DNA of 64,000 nt, taken from NCBI GenBank assembly GCA_011503125.2, contig WWBZ02000051.1:930001-994000 (forward strand), written 5' to 3'. The notes under the pieces were generated by a model that saw only the letters and a list, made by a program, of their open reading frames with translations, did not search any database and was not told the DNA's origin. Each line of letters starts with the position of its first letter. Position 1 is the first letter of the stretch. Of this stretch, positions 33,544 to 45,000 are shown in pieces. The position numbers and the translations under genes are program-made. Origin of the DNA: Botryosphaeria dothidea. Its lineage: Eukaryota > Ascomycota > Dothideomycetes > Botryosphaeriales > Botryosphaeriaceae.

Positions 33544-33556
33544 AAAATGCGCCGAA
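33544..33556 (-). promoter_or_regulatory. possible shared cluster motif, aldehyde dehydrogenase promoter
   Basis: Minus strand TTCGGCGCATTTT, 115 bp before the ATG; a second weaker match (TTCGGATCTTTAGG) begins at 33509. Confidence 0.4.
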
Positions 33557-33821
33557 CAGCTCGTTGACCGCATCACTGATCATTGCCTACTTAGGAACCT
33601 GACCTGCTTGATTGACGACAGTTTGCATTTGATTTTGATCATTCCGATTTCTAAGACAGACATGTGTAGATACAGATGGAAAGTACACTTTGTTTATTTT
33701 TCAATCACTATAGCAAAAATAGGCTGCTAATTCAAGCGAGAGGGATGATATATCAATCAGTCTCTGGGAATTTCACAGCCCCCATCACAGGTATACTCGA
33801 TCAACCCAGCATTTCGAGTGA

Positions 33822-35551
33822 TCAAGCTTGGCCTTGCTGCCGTTCAGCTTGTTTCTCTTCTGGTGATGACGGCACATCCATGCCGTATTCCGTATTCAGC
33901 TGATCCCGCAGCTTGTAGGTCCGCACGAGAAAAGACAGGAGGAACCCCAGAGCGGAGAAAGCGATGGAAACCTGCCAGACCAGCTTCAAGCTTGACACAT
34001 ATACATCCTTTACAGCTGCAAAAAGCGAGGGGTCACTCCGGAATGTGTCCACGAAAGCTTTGGTTGCGTGTTCGTAGGCGCCGCCCTTGGCAAGCAACTG
34101 TCGAACGGCGGGATCGGCGATGCTGGATGAAACTTTGTCGGTGTGTCCGTTGAAGACAGCTGCCGGCACAGCCGTGCCCCAAATGGAGCCGAAGTTGCGG
34201 AGAAAAGTCCAGGTGCCTGTGGCTGTGGCTACATCGGCTTCGGGTAAGCTGGCGAGGATGGGAGGAAGGCAGCTGGTGAAGACGAAGCCGCACCCAAAGC
34301 CGAAGATGATCTGAAAGCCAACCCAGCGCCCCGTCGAAGAATTTTCGTCGAGCAGGGTCAGTAGACCGCAAGATACTGTCATGAGACCAAATCCAGCGAA
34401 GTGCCAGGCACGATACCTGCCACTTTTCGTGATCATGGCTCCGGCCAAAATGCCAGCGGGCGCTGTTGTCGTGGCGATCGGGAAGAGCATGACAGCAGAG
34501 CGAGTCGGTGTTGCACCTAGAACGGCTTGGAAGTAGACGGGGAGGAAGTAGCACACCCAGAACAGAAGCATGGAGTGAACGAAACTCATTGCAAAGACGG
34601 TGGTCGAGGTCCGGTTGTTGAAAAGCCGAGGAGGTACCGTGGGCTCCTTGACCCATGGTCCAGCCTCGTATGCCATGAAGCCGAAAAGACCCAGGAACCC
34701 GAGAATGAGTGGGACTATGGTGCGCCAGGACGACCAAGGACGGGTTGTGCCGGCCCAAGTCAGGGAGAGAAGCACAGAAGTTACGGCTAGAGCGAGGACG
34801 ACGTTTCCAAACCAGTCAACGAGTGCGAGTCGCTCCATAAAGGTGCCCTTGTGAGGACGGCGCATGTGAAGGAGTAAAACAATCAAGACGAGAGCGACAC
34901 CGGCAATTGGGAGGTTGATGTAGAATATCCAGCGCCAGGAGACATCCTGGGCAAAGGCGCCACCCATGATAGGACCAACGACGGTAGCAAGCTAAAGATA
35001 TTCCATCATGTGTAAGTTTGCGCCTTTTGGATATTAGTTGTAGGCAGACTTACAGCCCAGACACCACCAACAATACCAGCATACAAGCCTCGCTCCCTCA
35101 AGGAAACCATGTCACACACAACGACTTCGGACATTGTTGCGATGCCCCCTCCTCCCAGCCCCTGGACCGTGCGGCCTGCCAGCAGCGCACCCGTTGTCGG
35201 GGCGGCTCCGGAGATGGCGCTTCCAATGGCGAATAGGGCAACAGCGAGGATAGTGAGGTAGCGACGACCAAAGATATTGGAAGCCTGGGCAAAAATGGGA
35301 CCAGTAACAGTACAAGCAAGAAGATAGGTGTTAACGGTCCAGATGAACAGTTCTTCCGAGTTGAGGGCTGCTGTGATAGTGGGCAGGGCCGTAGACACTA
35401 TGGATGTGTCCAAGGCGGCTAAAAAGGTAACAAGTCCAATGGCAAGGAAAATGAGCCAGAAACGGGCGTTTTTGGGTTGCTCGGTAGGAGCAGGCGCTGT
35501 GGTGCCTGAGGCATCTTTCTCGCCTTTCGATTCGCCGCTACTGGAGGACAT
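33822..35551 (-). CDS. MFS drug/metabolite exporter, 14-helix (DHA2) type
   Basis: Two exons (35054-35551, 33822-34991) give 555 residues; the 62-nt intron starts GTAAGT and ends TTTAG. The hydrophilic N terminus (SSSSGESKGEKD) is followed by FLAALDTSIVSTALPTI (motif D1), then GRR after helix 2, QGLGGGGIATMSEVV (motif B/C region), GPIMGGAFAQDVSWRWIFYIN, and at least twelve hydrophobic spans. The layout fits DHA2 multidrug and toxin efflux transporters. As the only transporter in the cluster it likely exports the product and gives self-protection. An upstream in-frame ATG at 35749 is less likely. The gene is divergent from the small membrane protein with 217 bp between starts. Confidence 0.93.
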
Positions 35552-35621
35552 GGCTGTGGCAGTACAGACGACATGGCTGGATTGAGGAGGGGTTCGAGGA
35601 GGATAACTGATGGCTTTGTGA

Positions 35622-35635
35622 TTCGGCGTGTTTTG
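35622..35635 (+). promoter_or_regulatory. shared cluster motif in the MFS / membrane-protein divergent promoter
   Basis: TTCGGCGTGTTTTG, 71 bp before the MFS ATG. Confidence 0.5.
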
Positions 35636-35680
35636 GGATGTGCAGCTTTCTTTTGGGCAGGTGGCACGGCAGCTGACAAA

Positions 35681-35693
35681 GAAAGACGCCGAA
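35681..35693 (-). promoter_or_regulatory. second shared cluster motif in the same divergent promoter
   Basis: Minus strand TTCGGCGTCTTTC, 76 bp before the ATG of the plus-strand membrane protein. Confidence 0.55.
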
Positions 35694-35768
35694 CAAAGGC
35701 GTCCAAGGGTGCCTGCCGCTGCCCTACAACACCATCCCAGCAACAACACTCCTCAAGCAATCAGCATC

Positions 35769-36269
35769 ATGGCATCGCGCCAATTTTTTGACCCTCTCGC
35801 GCTGCTGCGTGTTTCTCCGCTGCTCACATCGACGTGCTCGCTGTGGTTCGCATGGGACCAGCACTTCTTTCTCCACATCTTTAACAAGCCGGAGCATCGC
35901 GCCAAAAGCAACGAACTACTCCCCTCGTACTTTCGCATCTTCTTTCGTGGTGGTGTCACTCGCGTGCTGGTCCTGCTCTCGCTGACAATGTCGGCATCTG
36001 TCGCCAACCTCTACGCCAAACGCCCGTCTCTGGAGCAGAGAGGATCGCTGGGTTGGTACGCCGCGGGCGCCAGCTTTGCCTTCGCCCATCTGCTGTTCGT
36101 TCCGGCCATCGCCCCCAAGGTCCAAGCCATTGCCGAGGACAGCTCCAACGGGAACAGCACCGAGGACCTTGCAGCATGGCTGCGCATCAATGCCCTCCGT
36201 GGCCTGACGGTCGACGTTGCGGCGTGGGCAAGTCTGGTCGTTGCTGTCACACGCTCTCTGCGTGCCTGA
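35769..36269 (+). CDS. small multi-pass membrane protein, DUF1772-like
   Basis: A single exon of 166 residues from an ATG in CATCATGG context; a longer in-frame start at 35628 would overlap the promoter motif and is rejected. It has about four hydrophobic segments: SPLLTSTCSLWFAW near the N terminus, GVTRVLVLLSLTMSASVANLYA, GWYAAGASFAFAHLLFVPAIAP, and a C-terminal one ending VVAVTRSL. Size and layout recall DUF1772 proteins, some of which act as anthrone oxygenases in fungal polyketide clusters; this match is by eye and weak. It shares a promoter with the MFS exporter and lies between cluster genes, so co-expression is expected. No catalytic residue is evident. Confidence 0.7.
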   Translation: MASRQFFDPLALLRVSPLLTSTCSLWFAWDQHFFLHIFNKPEHRAKSNELLPSYFRIFFRGGVTRVLVLLSLTMSASVANLYAKRPSLEQRGSLGWYAAGASFAFAHLLFVPAIAPKVQAIAEDSSNGNSTEDLAAWLRINALRGLTVDVAAWASLVVAVTRSLRA

Positions 36270-36426
36270 AAACGAGTCATGATGCGGCACAGCAGGTGGG
36301 GCATGGAAGCACATCACTCCTGAATCAGATCATGGATAGCTATGCCTTCTGAAATGCCATTGTTATCAAGAATTCTTTGCCGCTCCAATCCTTTGTGCAC
36401 GGATGGAAGGCTGTGTACATAAGTAT

Positions 36427-37144
36427 CTACGAGTCAGGAGTCCGCCGGACGTCGATCATGTTGGGTGGTCCAAACACGTCCTTGACTCCAGGGTAGTTGG
36501 TTGTGCGAAGGTACCACTTCACTGCACGCGGAAAGCGCTGTCTCATTGCTTTGTCGATGATGTGCATGTAGCCCCAGTACAGCCCCGAAGCCAGCGTAAT
36601 GTCGGCCAGGCTCAACCGATCCAGAGCCACCCACGTCCTGTCTTCCAACCGCTTCTCCACCACGCCCAACGCGTACGTCAGCGCCTCGATGCCAGACTTC
36701 TCGGCTTGCTTGCTGTACGGTGCATAGCCGACTCGCCAGAGTACAAGAGAGAGAATGGTCCCCATGACCTCCGATTCAGTGAAACAGACCCACTGCCGAA
36801 CACTGGCTCGGTCGGCTGGAGTGGTCCCCAAAAGCTCTGTGGCTCGAGCTCCTGATTCGGCGACATACTGAGCTATGGCATCCGATTCGGCGATGAAGGT
36901 CCCATCTGCACCCTCGAAGGCGGGCACTTTCCCGGCCGGGAACTTCGACAGGAATTCGGGTGTCTTGTTCGTGATGCCCATCTGGAAATCGGCCACCACC
37001 TCAATGTCAATCTCATTCAGCTTTGCAGCTGCCTGGATCTTTCTGCATGTCAATTCAGAAATTCACAAAAGTTCTCCTTGTGTTGCTCACCTTCATGGCC
37101 CGTGCGTTGGGCATGTAGGAATACAATTTACCAATGGGCGCCAT
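36427..37144 (-). CDS. glutathione S-transferase, eEF1B-gamma-like
   Basis: Two exons (37091-37144, 36427-37038) sum to 666 nt, 221 residues. The N-terminal thioredoxin fold holds a YSYMPNARAMK start and FPAGKVPAFEGADG with the cis-proline of the glutathione site, then FIAESDAIAQYVAE. The all-helical domain includes WVALDRLSLADITLAS with the conserved N-capping Asp. GSTs of this class occur in several fungal toxin clusters, where they conjugate glutathione to electrophilic intermediates or catalyse isomerisations. Here an electrophilic enone or aldehyde would be a plausible target. The intron acceptor (AGAAAG) is weak; a nearby CAG would break the frame. Confidence 0.88.
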
Positions 37145-37226
37145 AGCTGCTGAGGGAAATTCGGTGCTTGTTGGTATCGAGAAAGCGCTGGTATGGCATG
37201 CATATATCTCTCCTGATAATTTCACA

Positions 37227-37240
37227 TTCGGCGTCTTTTG
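37227..37240 (+). promoter_or_regulatory. shared cluster motif, GST promoter
   Basis: TTCGGCGTCTTTTG, 83 bp before the GST ATG and identical to the NmrA-like gene copy at 28132. Confidence 0.6.
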
Positions 37241-37414
37241 CGATGTTCCCCGTCAGGCTTCTTTGAGCCAGTCCGCCAGTTGAGTGGCCTTCAATGTCAC
37301 CGACTCGGCATGAATCTCGAGAGCATTTTCAAATTTCCGAAAAGAGTAAAGCCAGGAAAAGATTTAATTTCGGGAGGAAGATAGGCTCGAAAAGAGGTGG
37401 TATACTGAGAGAGA

Positions 37415-38689
37415 TCAGAGCGGTCGCCGTTCAATGCCAAACTGGGAGTCGAGCCATGCGAACATGTTCTGGTGCATCAGAGCGAGCGAAGCAATCTTGG
37501 CCTGCAGACCGCCCCTGTCCACTCCCTTGCCAACCCAGAGCTTCTTCCTGGACTCATCCAAATGCTCCAACTTCTCGAATATTACCTTCGCGTTCTCTTC
37601 CGGGGTAAAGTAGAAAGTATCCGCAGCCCCGGTGACAAGGGTGGAGCATCGAAGTTGGGAAAGATACTCGCTCCCGTCCTTCCCCTTCAACGTGAAGCCC
37701 TGCATAGCCCTCATCACATCCGCCGGACTGTCCACGCCATAAATCCACATGCTGTGGCCAAACTCCCACCGCAGCTGCATGTTCCCCGCCATCAGCCGGC
37801 GCACCACCCAATTGAAAAAGCCGTCACTCAGCCACCCGCTCAACCAGCCTTCGATAAACCACGTAGGCATGCGACTCCGCGTCACTTCGAACAGGTCGTA
37901 GCACCCATCACAGGAGACGCAGGCGCGCACCCGCGCATCGGCCGCCGCCCGCAGGCTCAGGTACCCGCCCAACGACGACCCCAGCACCGCCACGCGCTCC
38001 AGGTCGATCTCGTACTTCGACGCTAGCTCCCCTTCGAGGTAGTCGAGCACTCTGGAAGTAACGCGCTCCCAGTCGGGCCGCAGGCGCGTCTTGTCGCGCC
38101 GCAGCGAGATGCCCTGGCCCGGCCCGTCGAAAGTGAGCACGGCGTAGCCGCGCGGCAGCGCGCCGGCGGGCCCGTAGTAGTACAGCTCTTCCTGGGTGGA
38201 GTCGAAGCCGCCCATCTGGACGACGACCGGTGTCTTCGCGGACGCAATCCTCCTCGACGCGGGCGGGAGGAAGAGGCGGGCGGGCAGCGCGGTCCCGCCG
38301 GCGAAGGGGATGTCGAAGGCGTGCACGTCGCCGTCCAGGAGGCGGGTTCCGGCGTCAAACATCTGCACGCTCTTCTGCGTGGCGCTGAGGAGGCGCGGGT
38401 CGGATGGGTTGCAGTGCAGGAAGAACTCGCTGGTCCGGTAGTAGTTGGAGGCGCGGATGTAGGCCCACGCGGCGGCGGTGCCGTCGCCCGTAGCCGCGGC
38501 CTCGGCGGCCAGAGCCGCTGCCGCGTCGGCCTGGCCCATCCACGCGCGGAACCAGCTCTCCGCGTCGCCGTCTTTGATTTCAGCGGCGGCCTGGAGGCAT
38601 TCGCCCGTCTCTGCGCCAAGGAAGGGGGCGGCGTCGAGGACGCGGAGGAACTCGAAGTTGAAGAAGTCGGAGCGGAAGATTTTGGCCAT
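37415..38689 (-). CDS. alpha/beta hydrolase (DUF1100/FrsA-like), PKS-NRPS cluster type
   Basis: Single exon, 424 residues from ATG 38689 ([19 protein letters not shown]); a longer frame to 38746 adds an unlikely leader. The hydrolase fold shows [19 protein letters not shown] (oxyanion side), [12 protein letters not shown], the nucleophile elbow [14 protein letters not shown] with Ser near 239, a TGAADTFYF strand with the acid, and a C-terminal HQN as candidate catalytic His. Hydrolases of this kind are regular companions of PKS-NRPS genes in cytochalasan-type and related clusters, where they have been linked to steps after aldehyde release. Its gene is divergent from the PKS-NRPS gene, with a 340-bp shared promoter. 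Confidence 0.87.
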   Translation of the reverse strand: MAKIFRSDFFNFEFLRVLDAAPFLGAETGECLQAAAEIKDGDAESWFRAWMGQADAAAALAAEAAATGDGTAAAWAYIRASNYYRTSEFFLHCNPSDPRLLSATQKSVQMFDAGTRLLDGDVHAFDIPFAGGTALPARLFLPPASRRIASAKTPVVVQMGGFDSTQEELYYYGPAGALPRGYAVLTFDGPGQGISLRRDKTRLRPDWERVTSRVLDYLEGELASKYEIDLERVAVLGSSLGGYLSLRAAADARVRACVSCDGCYDLFEVTRSRMPTWFIEGWLSGWLSDGFFNWVVRRLMAGNMQLRWEFGHSMWIYGVDSPADVMRAMQGFTLKGKDGSEYLSQLRCSTLVTGAADTFYFTPEENAKVIFEKLEHLDESRKKLWVGKGVDRGGLQAKIASLALMHQNMFAWLDSQFGIERRPL

Positions 38690-38764
38690 TTTGGCTGTGA
38701 AAAAACAGAAACGTGCAATATCATGAGCTTGAGAGTATTTCGTCAAGTGCTTATGACCAGTTCA

Positions 38765-38777
38765 ATCGGTGACTTTA
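38765..38777 (+). promoter_or_regulatory. shared cluster motif, hydrolase / PKS-NRPS promoter, copy 1
   Basis: ATCGGTGACTTTA, 76 bp before the hydrolase ATG and about 250 bp before the PKS-NRPS ATG. Confidence 0.45.
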
Positions 38778-38790
38778 CCGTGATGCTTCG

Positions 38791-38804
38791 TTCGGCGTCT
38801 TATT
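38791..38804 (+). promoter_or_regulatory. shared cluster motif, hydrolase / PKS-NRPS promoter, copy 2
   Basis: TTCGGCGTCTTATT followed directly by CCGACC, giving a CGG ... CCG pair of the kind Zn2Cys6 dimers bind. Confidence 0.55.
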
Positions 38805-39029
38805 CCGACCACTTTGAACGGGGCTTGAATGATTCTATTCTGGGCTTCAGTGAAAAAAAAAAAACCAAAATAGAAGGTCACAATAGATCTTGACCAGAGC
38901 ATGGAAAGACATATCTTCAACCCTCTTTCTCTTTTTTGGCTCTGATATCCCTGAGACGCACAGGGCTGCTTGCATTGGCCAACTCAACACTATCGTGTGG
39001 CTGCTTTCCACTCTTCCAATCCCTCAATC

Positions 39030-42000
39030 ATGAACCCCTCAGAGCCCATCGCCATCGTCGGCATAGGATGCCGCTTCCCTGGAGGTTGTGACACGCCGCC
39101 CAAACTATGGGACCTACTCTGCTCGAAGCAGGATGTACAATCGTCCATCCCCACGGACCGTTTCAATGCAGATGCTTTCTACCACGAAGATGGAGAGAGG
39201 CCTGGTTGCACCAACGTCAAGTATGCCTACGTACTCTCCGAAGACATCCGGGAATTCGACGCATCGTTCTTCAAAACCAATCCCCGAGAGGCCGAGTCGA
39301 TGGACCCTCAGCAGCGCATGCTCCTTGAGACGGTCTACGAAGCTCTCGAGTCTGCAGGCGCGAGGATTGAGGCCCTGCAAGGGTCCGACACGGCTGTATA
39401 CGTCGGCAGCATGACTGGCGACTACCACGAATTGCTGCTGCGAGACCCCACGGACATGCCCAAGTACATGGCAACGGGCACGGCACGCAGCATCTTGTCC
39501 AACAGAATATCCTATTTTTTTGACTGGCGAGGCCCATCGATGACCATCGATACGGCATGCTCGTCTAGTCTAGTTGCGGTGCATGAGGCCGTCCAGGCGT
39601 TGCGGCTGGGCTCATCCCGTGTTGCCTGCGCGGCCGGCGCAAATCTGATCTTGGGCCCGGAGATGATGATCTCGGAGTCGAAGCTGCACATGCTGTCCCC
39701 GACGGGGCGAAGCAGGATGTGGGATGCTGCGGCAGACGGATATGCACGTGGAGAAGGCTTCGGTGCGGTCTTGCTCAAGACCCTCTCAAGCGCCCTGGCG
39801 GACGGAGATTTCATCCACTGCGTGATACGTGAGACCGGGGTGAACTCTGACGGACGTATGATTTGCATACCCTTTACATCTTGGAGCCATACTGACAATT
39901 ACCGGCACAGGCACGAATGGCATCACGCTTCCCAGCGCTGAGTCTCAGGCGGCATTGATCCGCCAGACATATGCCCGCGCGGGCCTGGACTGGATCAAAG
40001 ACCGATGCCAGTTCTTCGAAGCCCACGGAACGGGCACACCCGCTGGTGACCCCATCGAGGCGCGTGCTATCCACGACGCCTTTTTCCCAGACGGAAGCAG
40101 CATGAGTTTGGACGCGAATGCAATGTTCGTGGGCTCAGTGAAGACGGGAATTGGCCACCTGGAAGGGTGCGCAGGTCTTGCTGGCCTCATCAAGGCTGCC
40201 GAAGCGGTGCGCAAAGGCATCATTCCTCCGAATATGCTCTTCGAACACCTCAATCCCGCCATCGAAAAATACTACGGCAGCCTGAAGGTTGCCACCGAGC
40301 CCCAGCCCTGGCCATCCGTAGAGCCGGGAGCCCCTCGAAGAGCGAGCGTGAACTCTTTCGGTAAGTTTCTGCTGACGAAGTTAACGACCTCTTTACTGAC
40401 ATCTCGCCTTAAGGGTTTGGTGGCACGAACTCACACGCAATAATCGAGAGTTTTGACAGCGAGCAGCGCCAGGCTGCGGAATCTGACGTGGATAGTCCGA
40501 TATCATTCCCTCTGGTCTTCTCGGCCAATTCGGAAGCGTCTCTCAAGGCGCAGATTGCTGCATACGCCGCACTGATCAAGTCGGACAACTGCCCTCCTCT
40601 TCAGGACTTGGCATACACTCTCCATTCGAGGCGATCGCAGCTCCCTATCCGAACACACTTTTCCTCGTCTTGTAAAGACAGCCTGATCACGGCCCTTGAA
40701 TCTGCAGCTTCTTCGGAGAGCACGCTTGGTACGCGGGTGGACAGCAAGATCACACGGCCCCGACTTCTGGGCGTTTTCACCGGCCAGGGTGCTCAATGGC
40801 CCACAATGGGCAAGGAGCTGCTCAGATCCTCTCCCCTCGCACGGCAGTGCATGAGAGGGCTAGAGGCATCCCTCTCGAGCCTCCCAGACCCTCCATCATG
40901 GACCCTCACCGAGCAGTGCCTCGCAGACCCAGAATCCTCCCGCCTGGGGGAGGCAGCCATAGCGCAGCCGCTCTGCACAGCCATCCAGATCATACTCGTC
41001 GACCTCCTCGCCGCCGCCGGCATCACATTCAGCACCGTCGTGGGCCACAGCTCGGGCGAAATCGCAGCCGCCTACGCCGTCGGCGCCATCACCGCCGCCG
41101 AGGCCATCCGCATCGCGCACTACCGCGGCGCCCACGCAGCGCTCGCAGGCAGCAGTGCCGGGCAAGGCGGAGCCATGCTGGCGGCGGGGCTGTCGTACGA
41201 CGCCGCCTGCGAGCTCTGCGAGCAGCAGCAGTTCGCGGGCCGCGTCGATGTGGCGGCGTGGAACGCGCCGCGCAGCGTCACGCTCTCCGGCGACGCGGAC
41301 GCCGTCGCCGAGGCGAAGGCGCTGCTGGACGGGCGCGGCGTCTTCGCCCGGCTGCTGAAAGTCGACACGGCGTACCACTCGCACCACATGCGGCCGTGCT
41401 CGACGCCGTACGTGCGGTCTCTCCGCGCGTGCGGGATCCGGCCGAGGCCGCCGCGGGCGGGCTGCGTGTGGTTTTCGAGCGTGCTGGGCGAGCGCGTCGA
41501 GGGGGGGCAGCTCGTCAAGTCGCTGGCGTGCGACTACTGGAGGGATAATTTGGCCAATCCGGTGCTGTTCAACCTGGCTGTCGAGCTTGCGGCGCAGGGA
41601 GACCTTCTCTGCGACGCGGCTGTTGAAGTTGGCCCGCACCCGGCGCTCAAGGGGCCGTTCACTCAGACCTACCAGCAGACAATCAACCTACAGATACCTT
41701 ACCAAGGTACACTGTCTCGCGGCAAGCATGACGTAGAGGCGCTCAGTGATACACTTGGATTTCTATGGGCGCGCTTGGGCACTTCGGCTGTCAATTTCAG
41801 CCAGTATGTCCAAGCCTTCTCTGACACAGCGCTTTCACCGAGATTCCTGTCTGAGCTGCCCAAGTACTGCTGGGATCACAGCCAGAAGTTCTGGAAAGAA
41901 TCTCGGAGATCGGCGAAGCTCAGAAAGAGAGAACAGGGGCCGCATCCGCTACTTGGAGTGCGTTCCCCCGATGATGTCGGCCATGAGCTGCGCTGGTACA

Positions 42001-45000
42001 ACACTTTGAGACTCCAGGACCTGCCTTGGCTTGATGGCCACGTTGTTGAAGGGCAAGTCATTTTCCCAGCAGCGGCGTACCTGGTCATGGCCATGGCGGC
42101 ATCGGGTGCTCTGCTTCAGAATCGGACGGTTGAGCTTCTTGAGCTCTGTGAAGTCGTCATTGCAAATGCAATTCCGTTGCAAGACGACGATGCCGGCGTA
42201 CAGACCATGTTCACTCTCAAGTCGACATCCAGCGCTGACTCTGATCTTGTGGATGCGGAGTGGTCTTGCTTCTCACCGGCTGGGGACAGCAACACTCCTT
42301 GGAGACGAAATGCCAGCGGGAAGTTGAGGCTGACCCTGAAAGAAGATACCCTGACTACTCTTCCACCGCGTGTGGCGCGTACCACATCGCTCAGTAGCGT
42401 AGATGCCGATCGCTTCTACGAATGTCTTGCAGATATCGGACTACAGTACACCGGGCTATTCAAACGCTTGGAAACAATTAAGAGAAAGTCGGGCATCGCG
42501 ACGGCTACGACCACTCACGTTCCTACGAGTGCAATTATCCATCCAGCCCTTCTCGACTCAGCGTTCCAGCTGCTCTTTGCAGCATTCTGTTGGCCCGGCG
42601 ACGGTACTCTGAGCACTCCCTTTGTGCCCACCAGCATCCGCAGCTTGAGGCTTGTTAACAGAGAGCACATTCAGTCTTCCCAGAACATCACGGTAGACGC
42701 TTACGTGACCGAGTCGGCCACCCAAACACTGGCCGCGGACATTGAGCTGTTTGACTCCCAAAGCTCCCGGGCGCTGATGCAGCTGGAGGGGTTGACTTGC
42801 ACCTCCCTCACGCGCGCGGGGCCGAAGGACTACAAGGAGTTGTACACCAAGAACGTCTGGGAGCTGGATATTGGGAGCGGTGTTGCGTCTCTCGAGAAGG
42901 CCGACCAAGATGCCTCTCAAGATGTGGAGTTGGTCGATCTGTGCGAGCGGCTGGCGTACTACTACCTCCGTCAACTGAACTCCCAGATCCACAGATCGGA
43001 GGTGCCGGCCATGGAGTGGCACTTCCAGCGCATCTTCGAGTGGATCGACCACCTCTTCCCACTCATCGAGTCTGGCCGCCATCCCACGATCAAGGGAGAA
43101 TGGGCAGCCGACGAAGGCGCCTGGCTGCTCGAACAGGCGTCCAAGCACCCCGACCAGGTCGACCTCCAGCTCATCACCGCGGTGGGTGAGAACCTCGCGG
43201 CCGCCGCTCGCAAGGAGACGACGATCCTCGAACACATGGTCAAAGACGACGTCCTCAACCGCTTCTACAAGCTCGGCCTCGGCTTCCAGCGCGCCAACGG
43301 CTACATGGGCGGCATCGTCCGGCAGATCGCGCACCGGCACCCGCGCATGCACATCCTCGAAGTCGGCGCAGGCACCGGCGGCGCGACCAAGAGCGTGCTC
43401 GAGGCGCTCGGCACGGCGTTCGCCACCTACACCTTCACCGACATCTCGACGGGCTTCTTCGAAGCGGCCGCCGACGCCTTCGCGCCGTGGGCCCACAAGA
43501 TGGCGTTCCGGCCGCTCAACGCCGAAGAAGACGTCGTGGCGCAGGGCTACGAGGAGGGCGCGTACGACCTGGTCGTCGCGTCCAACGTGCTGCACGCCAC
43601 CAAGACGCTGGCCGCGACGCTGCGCAACGCGCGCCGCCTGCTCAGGCCCGGCGGCCGCCTGCTGCTGCTCGAGGTCACCAGCGACATCGTCCGCGTCAAG
43701 CTGATGATGTCCGGCCTGCCCGGGTGGTGGCTCGGCGGCGACGACGGCAGGCGTCACGGGCCGACCATCAGCGCAGGCCGGTGGGACACAGTGCTGCGCG
43801 ACACCGGCTTCTCGGGCGTCGACGCCATCGTGCACGACTTCGCCGATGCCTCCAAACACATGACGTCCGTCATGCTCACGCAGGCCACCGACGCGGACAT
43901 CGCGGTGCTGCGCGCGCCGCTGGCCGGCGCCACGAACCCATGCCAGGGGCACGCCATCACCATCGTGGGCGGGCGAAAAGGCGGAGTTGCGGCTTTGACG
44001 GCCGCCGCGCTGACGGACGTGCCCGGGAAGTCGCCCGCGATCCACATGGTGGGCAGCCTGGCGGAGCTGGCGGCGCAGCCGCCGGCCACCGCGCTCGTCC
44101 TCCTGGAGGACCTGGACGAGCCCGTGCTGCGCGACTTCTCGCGCGACAAGCTGGCGGCGCTGCAGCGCGCGCTGCCGCACTGCCGCCAGATGCTCTGGGC
44201 CGGGGCGGGCTGCCGGTCGCGGGATCCGCACGCCAGCATGGCCGTTGGGCTGTGCCGCGCGCTGGCGGCCGAGTATCCGCACGTGCTGCTGCAGCACTTG
44301 GATCTCGAGTCGCCGGTGGGCGTTGGGACGGGGCGGCTCGTGGCGGAGGCGATGGCGCGGCTGGTCTTTGCTTCGTCCAGGAAGCGGCCGCAGGACTGGC
44401 TGTGGACGGTCGAGCCTGAGCTCTTGTTGGAGAATGGGCGGCTGTATGTCCCGCGCGTGCTCCCGGATCGGGCCCTGAACGACCGGCTCAATGCCGCCAA
44501 GATGCCCATATTCGGGTCATCTACTCTGCGTGACAGCGTGGTCGATGTCTCTTGGTCGAATGGCCGGTATGTGGTGTCTGACCGCGCCCCTTCCATCGGC
44601 GATGACCGGGCGGCGTCCCATGTGCAGGTCAAGGTCTCACACGCGCTGCTTCATCCGCTTAAGGTTTCTGGAGCATCGGTCTTCCTCTGCTATGGCCACA
44701 TCTTGAATGGCCCTGCCAAGCCAGTGCTAGTCGTTTCGGAGTCCAACAGCTCCGTAGTCAGCGTATCTGCAACCTGCGTGTTTGAGGCATCTGCCAGTGA
44801 CGACGCAGTATCCGTCCTCCGCAATGCCGCTTTCACCATTTTGACGGAGACTCTACTCCAAGACGTTAATTCGAACAGGACTTTGGCTCTCAATGAACCT
44901 GATACGTACTTTGGGACTTATTTGACTGCTAAAGCAACCGAACTCGGCATCCCAACGATATCCATCTCGGGAGAGCGACGTCCGGGAACAGTGTTCGTCC

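Noticed and set aside
42558..44297. Long minus-strand open frame of 579 codons inside the PKS-NRPS
   Set aside because: It is antisense to the DH-cMT-ER region of a clear gene, has no family motif, and its length follows from the high GC content of the coding strand.
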